Positions 1 to 8,738 are shown, numbered from the stretch's first letter. The stretch is DNA of 34,799 bases from Clostridium sp. DSM 8431 (GCF_900116755.1 NZ_FPBY01000013.1:1-34799), one strand, 5' to 3'. The notes: generated by a model not told the origin, from the letters alone. Translations and numbers: made by a program.

Positions 1-279
1 AATATAAGGCTTCCCCAGTTAAGCTTGCCTGCCCCATATGAACACATCCATAAAAACTTATAAAGTAACTACCGAACTTTGGACTTTCCTACTTTTTGCA
101 AGGTTATCCACTTTATAAGCCAATACTTGGTTTACTTGCGTTATGTTCCATATGTCCTCTAGCGCTTCCTTCATACCTTATCGTTACCAATAACGCACTT
201 GCATTCGAGTTGTCTTCCTATCGGGACGGCGACGCAGGCTTCTTTCAGCCTGCCGGCTCAGCAAACATGCTGGGCGAAC
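1..279 (-). mobile_element. Group II intron, 5' end (partial), probably class C
   Basis: On the minus strand the intron begins with GTTCGCCCAGCATG directly after the run of T of the tsf terminator and runs off the left edge. Visible ribozyme features are small GC-rich hairpins close to the 5' end (CAGCA/TGCTG, then GCAGGCT/AGCCTGC with a GAAAGA loop) and a stretch reading GTAACGATAAGGTATGAAGG, a sequence I associate with domain I of bacterial group IIC introns. The region is much richer in GC than its surroundings. Insertion just after an intrinsic terminator is the known habit of class C introns. No part of the reverse transcriptase is inside this edge. An open frame on the plus strand here (96-317) is a by-product of the intron. 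The intron family is fairly sure; the subclass is inferred. Confidence 0.8.
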
Positions 280-312
280 AAAAAAAGAGAACACTAAGAG
301 TGTCCTCTTTGG
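280..312 (-). terminator. tsf intrinsic terminator (intron target)
   Basis: A 12-bp stem (AAAGAGGACACT / AGTGTTCTCTTT, one G-U pair) with a 3-nt loop ends in a run of T on the minus strand, 5 to 6 nt after the tsf stop. The group II intron starts at the very next base after the T run. Confidence 0.9.
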
Positions 313-317
313 TTTAA

Positions 318-1226
318 TTATTTACCCATTTGCTTAGCAACTTCAGCTGCGAAGTCTTCTTCTACTTTTTCGATTCCTTCGCCTCTTTCATATCTTACGA
401 AGCTCTTAACTGTTATTGGAGAACCAACTTCCTTAGCTTTTTCTTCAACAAGTTTAGCTATTGACTTATCATTGTCTTTAACCCATAGTTGTTCAAGTAA
501 ACATACTTCTTTATAGTATTTTTGAATTCTTCCCATAACCATTTTTTCAACGATTTTTTCTGGTTTTCCTTCATTTAAAGCTTGAACTCTGTAGATTTCT
601 TTTTCTTTTTCTAAAGCTTCTTGATCTACATCTTCTTTAGATAAGAATAATGGATTAGCAGCAGCTACTTGCATGCATAATTCCTTAGCTAAATCAACAA
701 CTACATCGCTTTGAGTGTCACAAGCTAATTCAACAACAACACCGATTCTTCCGCCACCGTGGATATAAGTCTTAACAACTCCGTTATCAACGCTAACTTT
801 CTTGAATCTTCTTACTGTCATGTTTTCACCTAATGTAGCGATAAGTTCAGTAAGTGTAGCTTGAACTGTCTTTCCTTCTAAATCTAAAGCTAATAATTCT
901 TCAACTGTGTTAGCATCTGATTCAGCAACTAACTTAGCTACTTTACCAGCGAATCCTGTGAATTGTTCGTTATCAGCAACGAAGTCAGTTTCACAGTTAA
1001 CTTCTACTATACCAGCAGTCTTTCCATCTTCAGTAGTGTAAGTAACTACTTGACCTTCTGCTGCTACTCTTCCAGCTTTCTTAGCAGCTGCAGCTAATCC
1101 TTTTTCTCTTAAGAATTCTACTGCTTTTTCTATATCACCATTAGTTTCTGTTAAAGCCTTTTTACAGTCCATCATTCCTGAACCTGTTCTTTCTCGTAGT
1201 TCTTTAACTAATTTTGCAGTTATCAT
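318..1226 (-). CDS. tsf: Translation elongation factor Ts
   Basis: EF-Ts is the nucleotide exchange factor that releases GDP from EF-Tu in the cytoplasm. The 302-residue protein has the UBA-like N-terminal domain (about residues 1-50) and the TDFVADN signature at about residues 80-86, followed by the core and dimerisation regions; the length is normal for Firmicutes. I place the start at the ATG at 1224-1226, because GGAGG lies 9 nt upstream and [10 protein letters not shown] is the usual N terminus; an in-frame ATG 42 nt further upstream would add residues that no EF-Ts has and lacks an SD. It is the second gene of rpsB-tsf, with a possible attenuator hairpin between the two. Its terminator carries a group II intron. 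Confidence 0.97.
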   Translation of the reverse strand: MITAKLVKELRERTGSGMMDCKKALTETNGDIEKAVEFLREKGLAAAAKKAGRVAAEGQVVTYTTEDGKTAGIVEVNCETDFVADNEQFTGFAGKVAKLVAESDANTVEELLALDLEGKTVQATLTELIATLGENMTVRRFKKVSVDNGVVKTYIHGGGRIGVVVELACDTQSDVVVDLAKELCMQVAAANPLFLSKEDVDQEALEKEKEIYRVQALNEGKPEKIVEKMVMGRIQKYYKEVCLLEQLWVKDNDKSIAKLVEEKAKEVGSPITVKSFVRYERGEGIEKVEEDFAAEVAKQMGK

Positions 1227-1280
1227 AATATTTAATTCCTCCTTAATTTTGAAAGTAACCCTTATCATGTGATTTAGGGT

Positions 1281-1313
1281 AAAAGGTAAATGAGATTAAC
1301 TCACCTACCTTTT
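1281..1313 (-). terminator. rpsB-tsf intergenic hairpin (possible attenuator)
   Basis: A 14-bp stem (AAAAGGTAGGTGAG pairs with CTCATTTACCTTTT, with two G-U pairs) and 5-nt loop lies 8 nt after the rpsB stop. Only four T follow on the 3' side, so termination would be partial. A second, weaker hairpin (ACCCT/AGGGT) follows before tsf. Confidence 0.6.
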
Positions 1314-1321
1314 TCTGAATA

Positions 1322-2023
1322 CTATTCAGCTAATTGTTCACCTTGTCTTCCTTCGATGATTCCATCAGCCATTTTAGCAGTTATTAATTTAACGGCTCTT
1401 ATAGCATCATCGTTTCCTGGAATTACATAGTCAACTTCTTCTGGATCACAGTTAGTATCAACGATAGCTACTACTGGAATTCCTAATATCTTAGCTTCTG
1501 CTATAGCATTCTTTTCCTTTCTTGGATCTACAACGAACATTGCTCCTACGTTTTCAGCATCTAAGTTTCTGATTCCGCCAAGGTTCTTTTGTAATTTTTC
1601 TAAGTCATTCTTAAGCTTAATAACTTCTTTCTTTGGAAGTACTTCGAAAGTTCCGTCTTCTTCCATCTTTTCGATTTCTTCCATTCTCTTAATTCTTGTC
1701 TTTATTGTAGAGAAGTTAGTTAACATTCCACCTAACCATCTGTTGTTAACGAAGTGCATGTTTGATCTTATTGCTTCTTCTTCGATAGCTTCTTGAGCTT
1801 GCTTCTTAGTTCCAACAAATAAGATATCTTTTCCTTCTGCTGATACTTCTTTAATAAAGTTGTAAGCTTCTTTAGCTTTCTTTACAGTCTTTTGTAAATC
1901 TATTATGTAGATTCCGTTTCTTTCTGTAAAAATGTATGGAGCCATTTTAGGGTTCCATCTTCTTGTTTGATGTCCGAAGTGAACACCAGCTTCTAATAAT
2001 TGTTTCATTGATATAACTGACAT
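1322..2023 (-). CDS. rpsB: 30S ribosomal protein S2
   Basis: S2 is a late-binding small-subunit protein on the solvent side of the 30S body and head. The 233-residue product begins [20 protein letters not shown] and contains the typical [12 protein letters not shown] segment, then [10 protein letters not shown] and the [15 protein letters not shown] region near the C-terminal half; length is typical. The start at 2021-2023 is supported by AGGAGG 7 nt upstream; two ATGs further upstream in frame lie inside the leader structure. It is transcribed with tsf from a clear promoter (2136-2164) through a structured leader of about 100 nt, which suggests feedback control by S2, as known in other bacteria. 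Confidence 0.97.
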   Translation of the reverse strand: MSVISMKQLLEAGVHFGHQTRRWNPKMAPYIFTERNGIYIIDLQKTVKKAKEAYNFIKEVSAEGKDILFVGTKKQAQEAIEEEAIRSNMHFVNNRWLGGMLTNFSTIKTRIKRMEEIEKMEEDGTFEVLPKKEVIKLKNDLEKLQKNLGGIRNLDAENVGAMFVVDPRKEKNAIAEAKILGIPVVAIVDTNCDPEEVDYVIPGNDDAIRAVKLITAKMADGIIEGRQGEQLAE

Positions 2024-2129
2024 TTTCATACCTCCTGGTTTTTCCTCCACTGTCTTCATTCTCATTTAACACCTTAATCTTAGGGCACCCGTTAAATGCA
2101 TTGGACAGTGTGCGTATTAAATAATTTCC
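2024..2129 (-). ncRNA. rpsB mRNA leader, candidate S2 autoregulatory structure
   Basis: Between the predicted transcription start and the rpsB SD, the minus-strand RNA can fold into two nested helices: CACTGTC (2104-2110) with GACAGTG (2048-2054), and CATTTAAC (2091-2098) with GTTAAATG (2063-2070), closing a 20-nt apical part. The outer helix ends 10 nt or so before AGGAGG. Arrangement and position match ribosomal protein leaders; the assignment to S2 feedback is inference. Confidence 0.55.
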
Positions 2130-2135
2130 TTAGAT

Positions 2136-2164
2136 AGTATACCATAAGGTTTTTTTACTATCAA
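2136..2164 (-). promoter_or_regulatory. rpsB-tsf promoter
   Basis: Minus-strand TTGATA (2159-2164), a spacer of exactly 17 nt and TATACT (2136-2141): a near-consensus housekeeping sigma promoter, with its start expected near 2129. Confidence 0.8.
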
Positions 2165-2373
2165 CAAGATTTTTTATATTTTTTAAAGTTTATTTATATT
2201 ACTTTACAATCTGCTTTTATTCATATTATTTAAGGATTAAATTTTACAGTCATTATTTATTATAAAATAATAAAATACAAATTATTTTATCAAAACTTAA
2301 TTATGGTATAACAAAATTTTTATCATTATATTAAAAATATACTTATTAGTTCCCCTTGTTTTTTTATTCTATG
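2165..2373. other. AT-rich gap between codY terminator and rpsB promoter
   Basis: About 200 nt of very AT-rich DNA. I see no reading frame with a ribosome binding site, no RNA gene and no clear repeat. Confidence 0.5.
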
Positions 2374-2410
2374 CACAAAAATAACTGCCATTTATTATGA
2401 CAGTTATTTT
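2374..2410 (-). terminator. codY intrinsic terminator
   Basis: Minus-strand stem ATAACTGTCA / TGGCAGTTAT (10 bp, one wobble) with a 7-nt loop, followed by TTTT, starting about 11 nt after the codY stop. Confidence 0.85.
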
Positions 2411-2418
2411 AGTAATTC

Positions 2419-3195
2419 TTACTTAATTTTTTTTAATTCTTCAATAAGCTTTTCATTTAAGATTTTTATATGAGTTCCTTTCATACCTAAAGATCTAGAT
2501 TCTATAACTCCGGCACTTTCAAACTTTCTTAATGCATTAACTATTACGCTTCTTGTTATACCAACTTTATCTGCTATTTTAGAAGCAACTAAAAGCCCTT
2601 CAGTTCCATCTAGTTCATTAAATATATGCTCAACTGCTTCAAGTTCTGAATAAGATAAAGTTCCTATAGCTAGTTGTACAACCGCTTTCTTTCTAGTTTC
2701 ATCTTCTATTTCGTCTTGTTTAGCTCTAAGCATTTCCATACCAACAATAGTAGCACTATATTCTACCATTACCAAATCATCTTCTGTAAAGCTACTTCCA
2801 TATCTAGCTAAAATTAAAGTTCCTAATCTTTCTCTATTTCCTACTATAGGTACTATAGTAGAAAGCTTATCCTTCATTTCGCATTCGCCTTCACCTTCTA
2901 ATACACACATTCCATTATTAGGCGCATTAGCCAAGGTTTCCATATTTTCTAAAAGTTTTTCGTTGTAATCCGCTGGAAATCTTCTTTCTTCTACAACTTT
3001 TTTCTTCATAATGTCACATGAAAAGTCTTTTTCGAATGCATATCCAAGTATTTTCCCTCTTCTACTTGCAATATATACATTGCATTCAAGCACTTCACTT
3101 AGTACTTTACATATATCCTCAAAAACAACTGGTTCTCTTCCTGATTTTTGTATTATTTTATTTAACCTTCTTGTTTTGCTAAGTAATGATGGCAT
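2419..3195 (-). CDS. codY: GTP- and branched-chain amino acid-sensing global regulator CodY
   Basis: CodY binds DNA when loaded with GTP and isoleucine, leucine or valine, and represses adaptive and virulence genes while nutrients are plentiful. The 258-residue protein has the N-terminal GAF sensor domain (about residues 1-155, beginning [19 protein letters not shown]) and a C-terminal winged helix-turn-helix, whose recognition part [20 protein letters not shown] lies at about residues 203-222. Length is that of the family. AGGAGG lies 7 nt upstream of the ATG. The gene stands alone between the topA and codY terminators and has its own promoter with a weak CodY-box-like sequence just downstream, which would fit autorepression. 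Confidence 0.97.
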   Translation of the reverse strand: MPSLLSKTRRLNKIIQKSGREPVVFEDICKVLSEVLECNVYIASRRGKILGYAFEKDFSCDIMKKKVVEERRFPADYNEKLLENMETLANAPNNGMCVLEGEGECEMKDKLSTIVPIVGNRERLGTLILARYGSSFTEDDLVMVEYSATIVGMEMLRAKQDEIEDETRKKAVVQLAIGTLSYSELEAVEHIFNELDGTEGLLVASKIADKVGITRSVIVNALRKFESAGVIESRSLGMKGTHIKILNEKLIEELKKIK

Positions 3196-3267
3196 TAATT
3201 ATCCTCCTTGTATTATATCCACATAGATTACCCGTGTATTATCGTATTCTAACCGCTTAATTGTTTA

Positions 3268-3282
3268 AATATTCAAATTATT
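3268..3282 (-). promoter_or_regulatory. Weak CodY-box-like site in the codY leader
   Basis: Minus strand AATAATTTGAATATT matches the published CodY motif AATTTTCWGAAAATT at 11 of 15 positions. It lies about 7 to 21 nt downstream of the predicted transcription start. In such AT-rich DNA chance matches are common. Confidence 0.3.
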
Positions 3283-3295
3283 CATTAACATGTCT

Positions 3296-3324
3296 AGTTT
3301 ATCATACACAAAAACTTATTACAA
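3296..3324 (-). promoter_or_regulatory. codY promoter
   Basis: Minus-strand TTGTAA (3319-3324), a 17-nt spacer and TAAACT (3296-3301), about 95 nt upstream of the codY start. Confidence 0.6.
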
Positions 3325-3379
3325 CATTATTTTCTCTTATTCTACACCATGTCATATAGATAAACCTTGATACATGTTT

Positions 3380-3424
3380 AAAAAAATTATAACTCCTATA
3401 TAGATCCATTCTATAAGGAGTTAT
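3380..3424 (-). terminator. topA intrinsic terminator
   Basis: Minus-strand stem ATAACTCCTTATAG with CTATATAGGAGTTAT, closing a short loop, followed by AATTTTTTT; it starts 16 nt after the topA stop and separates topA from codY. Confidence 0.88.
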
Positions 3425-3440
3425 TTTTTAAGTATTATCT

Positions 3441-5534
3441 CTATTGTTCGTTATTTTCTTCCTTAGGAAGTTCCTTTTTATATCCACATTCTGAATTTGA
3501 ACATTGAATATAATTTCCATCCTTTTTCGAATGCTTCTTAACCATGTAAGAACCACATTCTGGACATTTTTCTTTAACTGGTTCATACCAACTTACAAAC
3601 TTACAATCTGGATAACCTGAACATCCGTAGAATTTCTTGCCTCTCTTACTCTTTTTAACTACGATTTTTTTGCCACATTCAGGACACGGAACATCAAGTT
3701 CTTCTACAATAGGCTTTACATTTTTACATTCTGGATATCCAGGACATGCTAAAAATTCACCATATCTTCCACGTTTAATAACCATCATTCTTCCGCATTT
3801 ATCACACTTAACATCACTTACTTTATCTTCAATAACAACCTTGGATACTTCCTTTTCAGCTTTATCTAAAGCAACTTTTAATGGTCCAAAGAATTCTCCG
3901 ACTACTTCTCTCCATTCTTCCTTCCCTTCTTCAACATCATCAAGTTTTCTTTCCATATCTGCTGTAAAGTCAACATCTACAATTTGCTTAAAGTATTCGC
4001 TCATAATATTATTAACTATAAAACCAAGTTCTGTAGGAACAAGATTCTTCTTTTCTCTATTAACATAATCTCTACTTAATAATGTAGAAATTGTTGGAAC
4101 GTAAGTACTTGGTCTTCCTATTTCCTTTTCTTCCATAAGCTTTACAAAAGAAGCTTCTGTATATCTTGCTGGAGGTTGAGTAAAATGTTGTACTCCTTCT
4201 ACTGATTGAGGTTTTAATTCTTCGTCCACTTCTAATTTAGGAAGAGTTACTGAATCTTCTTCTTCCTTTGCTGCATATTCATATAGCTTCATAAATCCAT
4301 CAAACTCAATAGTAGATCCACTAGCCTTAAATTTATAATCTCCATTAGCTATAGTAATAGAATTTGTATTCATTATACATGTAGCCATTTGACTTGCCAT
4401 AAATCTTTTCCATATTAATGAATATAATTTAAATTGCTCTGAAGTCAAACTTTCTTTAGCTATTTCTGGTGTTATGTCTATATATGTAGGTCTTATAGCT
4501 TCGTGAGCATCTTGTATATTCTTTTTACCTTTATAAACCCTTGGTTTTTCTGGTAAATATTCTTTTCCATATTCATCTTCAATAAACTTTAATGCAGTAT
4601 TTTGAGCTTCATCTGCTATTCTAACAGAGTCTGTTCTCATGTAAGTTATTAAACCTACTGTTCCATGACCTTTTATATCTACACCTTCATATAATGCCTG
4701 TGCAATGGACATAGTTCTTTTTGTCATGAAGTTTAACTTTTTATTTGCATCTTGCTGAAGAGTACTTGTTGTAAAAGGTGGAAGAGGGTTCTTCTTCTTG
4801 TTTCCTTTTTTAATTGACTCAACTATAAACTTTCCATTTTCAATATCACTTATAATTAAGTCTGCATCTTCTTTTGTATTTATCTCAATTTTCTTTCCAT
4901 TCTTAGTTGAAAGCTTTATAGGAAATTTCTTTCTTTCCTTTTTCATTACGCAATCAACAGTCCAGTATTCTTTAGGTTCAAAAGCTTTAATTTCATTTTC
5001 TCTATCACATATAAGCCTTAAAGCAACTGATTGAACTCTTCCTGCACTTAAGCCCCATTTAACATTTCTCCAAAGAATAGGACTTATTTCGTATCCAACT
5101 AATCTATCAACTATTCTTCTTGCCTGCTGAGCATCAACTAAATTTAAATTTATTTTTCTAGCTTCCTTTATGGAACTTTTTACAGCTGTTTTTGTTATTT
5201 CATTAAAAACTATTCTGCATGCTTGGTCTTCATCAATTTTTAATATATTTGCCAAGTGCCATGATATTGCTTCTCCCTCACGGTCAGGGTCAGTTGCAAG
5301 ATATACTTTATCAGCTTTTTTAGCTAACTTTCTTAACTTATCAATTAGTTCTCCTTTACCTCTTATAGTTATGTACTTTGGAGTAAAGTTATCATCTATA
5401 TCAACGCCTAATTTACTTTTTGGCAGGTCTCTTACATGCCCCATTGATGCTTCAACGGTATAATTTTTTCCTAAATACTTTGCAATTGTTTTCGCCTTTG
5501 CCGGCGACTCTACTATAACTAATTTTTGACCCAT
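3441..5534 (-). CDS. topA: DNA topoisomerase I (type IA)
   Basis: TopA relaxes negative supercoils behind RNA polymerase by nicking one strand through a 5'-phosphotyrosine. The 697-residue protein has the TOPRIM domain (VIVESPAKAKTIAKYLG at 7-23, acidic TDPDREGE at 81-88), the GLSAGRVQS motif (161-169), the catalytic tyrosine in ITYMRTDS (Tyr298), and three C4 zinc ribbons after about residue 570 (CDKC..CPGYPEC, CPEC..CSGYPDC, CPEC..CSNSEC). This is the normal form for clostridia. GGAG lies 8 nt before the ATG. It follows dprA and is probably transcribed with comM-dprA as well as separately. Its SD is inside a short hairpin (5541-5560). Confidence 0.97.
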   Translation of the reverse strand: MGQKLVIVESPAKAKTIAKYLGKNYTVEASMGHVRDLPKSKLGVDIDDNFTPKYITIRGKGELIDKLRKLAKKADKVYLATDPDREGEAISWHLANILKIDEDQACRIVFNEITKTAVKSSIKEARKINLNLVDAQQARRIVDRLVGYEISPILWRNVKWGLSAGRVQSVALRLICDRENEIKAFEPKEYWTVDCVMKKERKKFPIKLSTKNGKKIEINTKEDADLIISDIENGKFIVESIKKGNKKKNPLPPFTTSTLQQDANKKLNFMTKRTMSIAQALYEGVDIKGHGTVGLITYMRTDSVRIADEAQNTALKFIEDEYGKEYLPEKPRVYKGKKNIQDAHEAIRPTYIDITPEIAKESLTSEQFKLYSLIWKRFMASQMATCIMNTNSITIANGDYKFKASGSTIEFDGFMKLYEYAAKEEEDSVTLPKLEVDEELKPQSVEGVQHFTQPPARYTEASFVKLMEEKEIGRPSTYVPTISTLLSRDYVNREKKNLVPTELGFIVNNIMSEYFKQIVDVDFTADMERKLDDVEEGKEEWREVVGEFFGPLKVALDKAEKEVSKVVIEDKVSDVKCDKCGRMMVIKRGRYGEFLACPGYPECKNVKPIVEELDVPCPECGKKIVVKKSKRGKKFYGCSGYPDCKFVSWYEPVKEKCPECGSYMVKKHSKKDGNYIQCSNSECGYKKELPKEENNEQ

Positions 5535-5540
5535 ATAAAA

Positions 5541-5560
5541 ACTCCATGTTGTCCTGGAGT
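5541..5560 (-). promoter_or_regulatory. Hairpin masking the topA ribosome binding site
   Basis: Minus strand ACTCCA-GGACAACA-TGGAGT: a 6-bp stem whose 3' arm contains the only SD (GGAG) for topA, followed by TTTTAT and the ATG. It may hold down translation or act as a weak attenuator. Confidence 0.5.
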
Positions 5561-5593
5561 CTTCACCCCCTTGTTATATCAAATAATCTTTTA

Positions 5594-6634
5594 CTAAATA
5601 ATCTTCGCGTAATAATTGCCAGGAAGGCTAATTATTTCTTTTCTAATTTGCATATCAAATAATACATTAAATATTGCTTCTCTGTCAATAAAGGTCTTAC
5701 TTACAATTTCATCTATATGCATTGGTTCATTAGATACTATTGATAATATCTTTTGCTTAATTGGCGATATTATTCTTTCCTTATTTTCACATGTCAAATT
5801 TAATAATGTTCTCAAATCTTCCATTTCAGAAAATATCTGCGCGCCATCTCTAATAAGCTTATTGCACCCTAGACTGCTTTTTGAAAAAACTGTTCCTGGA
5901 ATAGCCATAACATTTTTATTTTGTTCTGCTGCAATTCCTGCTGTTATTAAAGATCCGCTTTTTTCAGATGCTTCTGCAACTATTATAGTTTCACTAAGTC
6001 CACTTATAATTCTATTTCTTCTTGGAAAATTGTATTTTAAAGGTTTAGTACCAGGTATAAATTCTGTTATTATAAGTCCATCTTTTAAAACTTCATCAAA
6101 TAATCTTTTATTTACTGATGGATATATAATATCTATTCCACACCCTAATACTACTACTGTTTTCCCTGAACTTTCAACACATGTTTTGTGTGCACAAGAA
6201 TCAATTCCTTTTGCACCTCCGCTTATGATTGTGATATTAAAGCTTATTAATTCTTTTGTCAATAGTTTTGTTATTTCTAATCCATACTGTGAACAACTGC
6301 GAGAACCTACAATTGCTACCTTTCTATCTTTTAAAATTTTTATATTTCCCTTATAAAATAATCCATAAGGAGGATTATCAATATTCTTAAGTTCTTCTGG
6401 ATACTCTTCATCAAAATATGTAATAAACCCAACATTATTATTTAAAATCCACTCTGAAACTTCCAAAGCTTTTTCTAATTCATTTTCTTTAATATACTCC
6501 TGTTTCAAATTAAATTCAGGAAGTATTTTATAGATTTTTTTATAAATTTCACACTCATTTTTGTATTTCTTTATCAATTCGATTTTTAAACAATCATTTA
6601 CATTTAACATTAATAACCATATCTTATATTTCAT
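5594..6634 (-). CDS. dprA: DNA processing protein DprA/Smf
   Basis: DprA binds incoming single-stranded DNA and loads RecA during natural transformation; it is conserved also in bacteria not known to be competent. The 346-residue protein has an N-terminal helical region, the Rossmann-like core with GSRSCSQYG (about 110-118) and SGGAKGIDSCAH (138-149), the NRIISGLSE and SGSLITA segments, and a C-terminal winged-helix part. I choose the ATG at 6632-6634, which has AAAAGGGG 10 nt upstream; an upstream ATG at 6665-6667 overlaps comM and has no SD. It sits 16 nt after comM, and topA follows after 59 nt, as in related clostridia. Confidence 0.93.
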   Translation of the reverse strand: MKYKIWLLMLNVNDCLKIELIKKYKNECEIYKKIYKILPEFNLKQEYIKENELEKALEVSEWILNNNVGFITYFDEEYPEELKNIDNPPYGLFYKGNIKILKDRKVAIVGSRSCSQYGLEITKLLTKELISFNITIISGGAKGIDSCAHKTCVESSGKTVVVLGCGIDIIYPSVNKRLFDEVLKDGLIITEFIPGTKPLKYNFPRRNRIISGLSETIIVAEASEKSGSLITAGIAAEQNKNVMAIPGTVFSKSSLGCNKLIRDGAQIFSEMEDLRTLLNLTCENKERIISPIKQKILSIVSNEPMHIDEIVSKTFIDREAIFNVLFDMQIRKEIISLPGNYYAKII

Positions 6635-6650
6635 AAAATGTCTACCCCTT

Positions 6651-8177
6651 TTATATAATTTCACCATTATAATCTTTTCTATAACTAAGAGCTTCTATTA
6701 TACTTCCCTCACTTATATCCTTTTGAGATTCTAAATCTGAAATGGTTCTAGCTAGCTTAATAACTTTACCATAAGCCCTCATAGATGGAGCAGAAGTCTC
6801 AAAATAGTTCTTTAATAATTCTCTGCATTTTTTTCCCACTCTACATAATTCATATATATCTTTTCCTTTTATATCAGAATTGTAATTATAATTAGTTCCC
6901 TTAAATCTCTCATTTTGAATTTGTCGTACTTTTTCTACTTTTTCTTTCATTTTTATGGAAGTATAGTTATCTTTTTTATTCTTTATGTTCTTATATTCAA
7001 TAGAAGGCACATAAGCATAAATATCTATTCTATCCTTTACTGCTTTAGACATTTTATTTAAATATCTACTAACCTGCACATCACTACAAGTACACTTATC
7101 ATATCCTTTAAAATCTAGACTTTTCATACCACAGGGACAAAGATTAAAAGCTCCTACCATAAGGAAATCAGAAGGAAGAACCACATTATTATGTAACCTG
7201 TTTATATGTATATATTTATTTTCTAGAGGTTCTCTTAAAACCTCAATAACTTCCTTTTTGAATTCCAAAAGTTCATCTAAAAACAAAACTCCTTTATGAG
7301 CAAGAGTAACTTCTCCAGCCCTCAAGTTTCTACCTCCACCTGCAATAGAACATACACTAGCTGTATGATGAGGTTTTCTAAAGGGCATACTAATTTTTTT
7401 ACCTTCTTCAAAAAGACCACTTATACTATATATTTTTGCAATTTCAATCTCTTCTAATTTTGAAAGCTTAGGCATTATAGATGGAAGAGATTCTGCAAGC
7501 ATAGTTTTCCCAACTCCTGTACTGCCATATAAAATTATGTTATGCTTTCCGGCTGCAGCTATCATAAGGGCTCTTTTCGCATATTCTTGACCAATTATAT
7601 TATCAAAGTTACTTTGTTCTTCCTCATTTTCCTTTAGCTCTTCAAAGTCGTCATAAGGAAGAATATCATTATAATTTATAAAAGAAACTACTTCTTTCAA
7701 ACTTTCAAAAGGATAATATAGTCCTTCTTCTATATATTTAGCTTCATTTATATTTTTATATGGAAATATAAAACTTTTAAAATTATTTTCTATGCCATCA
7801 ATAATAATAGGTAGAGTTCCCCTAACCTCTTTTATATATCCCATTAATGATAGCTCACCAAAACATATATAATTTTCAATTTCATTTTTTCTAACTTGAC
7901 CTGTTTCTATTAAAATACCAAGAGCAATAGGTAAATCAAGTAAAGATCCTATTTTTCTTACATCTGCCGGAGCTAAATTTATTGTTATTCTTCCTAAGGG
8001 AAATTCAAAACCGCTATTAATAATAGCAGATCTTACTCTTTCCTTTGCCTCCTTTACTGATGCATCTGGAAGACCTACAATTTGAAAACTAGGCATTCCC
8101 CTTAAAATATCAACTTCCACTTCAATAATCTTTCCCTGAAGCTCCACATAAGTAGCACTATATATTTTTACTGCCAC
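6651..8177 (-). CDS. comM: ComM/YifB family Mg-chelatase-like AAA+ ATPase
   Basis: Members of this family act in processing of recombination intermediates; ComM of Vibrio is a branch-migration helicase in transformation. The 508-residue product has the N-terminal ChlI-type domain (MAVKIYSATYVELQGK, LP-DASVKEAKERVRSA), Walker A GSTGVGKT (218-225), Walker B with GVLFLDE (296-302), a cysteine group CPCG..CTCS at about 345-365 and the C-terminal Mg-chelatase domain with SMRAYGKVIKLARTI. Full family length. AGGAGG lies 7 nt upstream of the ATG. It heads the comM-dprA-topA run and is divergent from yraN. The family is sure, the cellular role in this organism less so. Confidence 0.92.
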   Translation of the reverse strand: MAVKIYSATYVELQGKIIEVEVDILRGMPSFQIVGLPDASVKEAKERVRSAIINSGFEFPLGRITINLAPADVRKIGSLLDLPIALGILIETGQVRKNEIENYICFGELSLMGYIKEVRGTLPIIIDGIENNFKSFIFPYKNINEAKYIEEGLYYPFESLKEVVSFINYNDILPYDDFEELKENEEEQSNFDNIIGQEYAKRALMIAAAGKHNIILYGSTGVGKTMLAESLPSIMPKLSKLEEIEIAKIYSISGLFEEGKKISMPFRKPHHTASVCSIAGGGRNLRAGEVTLAHKGVLFLDELLEFKKEVIEVLREPLENKYIHINRLHNNVVLPSDFLMVGAFNLCPCGMKSLDFKGYDKCTCSDVQVSRYLNKMSKAVKDRIDIYAYVPSIEYKNIKNKKDNYTSIKMKEKVEKVRQIQNERFKGTNYNYNSDIKGKDIYELCRVGKKCRELLKNYFETSAPSMRAYGKVIKLARTISDLESQKDISEGSIIEALSYRKDYNGEII

Positions 8178-8281
8178 ATCAAACTCCTCCTTTTACTAAA
8201 ATAAAACTTATTTACATAGACAATGTTTATTTTTTTATATTCTAGGCAATATTTCTAATATTTAATCAATGGAGGTGTAAA

Positions 8282-8644
8282 ATGAAAAAAGAAAATAAAA
8301 ACATAGGTAACTATGGTGAGAATCTAGCATGTGATTTTTTAAGTAAGAAGAACCATTTAATCCTTAAAAGAAATTTTAGAAATGCTCATGGAGAAATAGA
8401 TATAATCTCTAAAATAGATAATATAATTGTATTTACAGAGGTTAAAAGCAGATATTCTCTAGACTTTGGACACCCTTGTGAAGCTATAACCTTTTCAAAA
8501 ATTCGTACCATAAAAAACACTGCCTCATACTATCTTTACATAAATAAAATAAGGAATATTAACATAAGATTTGATGTAATTGAAATTACCCTAAACTATT
8601 ACAATAATAAATATAAAATCAACCATACAGAAAATGCTTTCTAA
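8282..8644 (+). CDS. yraN: YraN family (UPF0102) endonuclease-like protein
   Basis: A 120-residue protein of the UPF0102 family, which has the restriction-endonuclease-like fold but no settled function. The fold's motif is visible: GEN at 12-14, HGEIDII at 36-42 and FTEVKSR at 51-57, giving the D..E-x-K acidic set (Asp40, Glu53, Lys55). GGAGG lies 7 nt before the ATG. It is the only plus-strand gene between codY and pta, divergent from comM and convergent with rnhB, whereas in the relatives I recall yraN lies in line with its neighbours. A shared bidirectional terminator follows. I could not find a convincing promoter in the 104 nt between comM and yraN. Confidence 0.9.
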   Translation: MKKENKNIGNYGENLACDFLSKKNHLILKRNFRNAHGEIDIISKIDNIIVFTEVKSRYSLDFGHPCEAITFSKIRTIKNTASYYLYINKIRNINIRFDVIEITLNYYNNKYKINHTENAF

Positions 8645-8738
8645 ACATATTTATTTATAAATTAATATAAAAAAGATAACAAAAGTTTTCACACTATTTC
8701 CTTGCATTATAACGCCTATTAATATTAAAAGATTGTAT

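Noticed and set aside
96-317. Open frame of 73 codons on the plus strand at the left edge
   Set aside because: It lies antisense across the group II intron and the tsf terminator, has no SD, and its GC-rich part is explained by ribozyme structure.
3637-4068. Plus-strand frame of 143 codons antisense to topA
   Set aside because: Shadow of the zinc-ribbon part of topA; rich in Ser, Leu and Phe as expected from the complement of Lys/Glu-rich genes; no SD.
5616-6356. Plus-strand frame of 246 codons antisense to dprA
   Set aside because: Long, but the dprA protein is clearly conserved in the other strand, and the frame has no SD and only low-complexity hydrophobic sequence.
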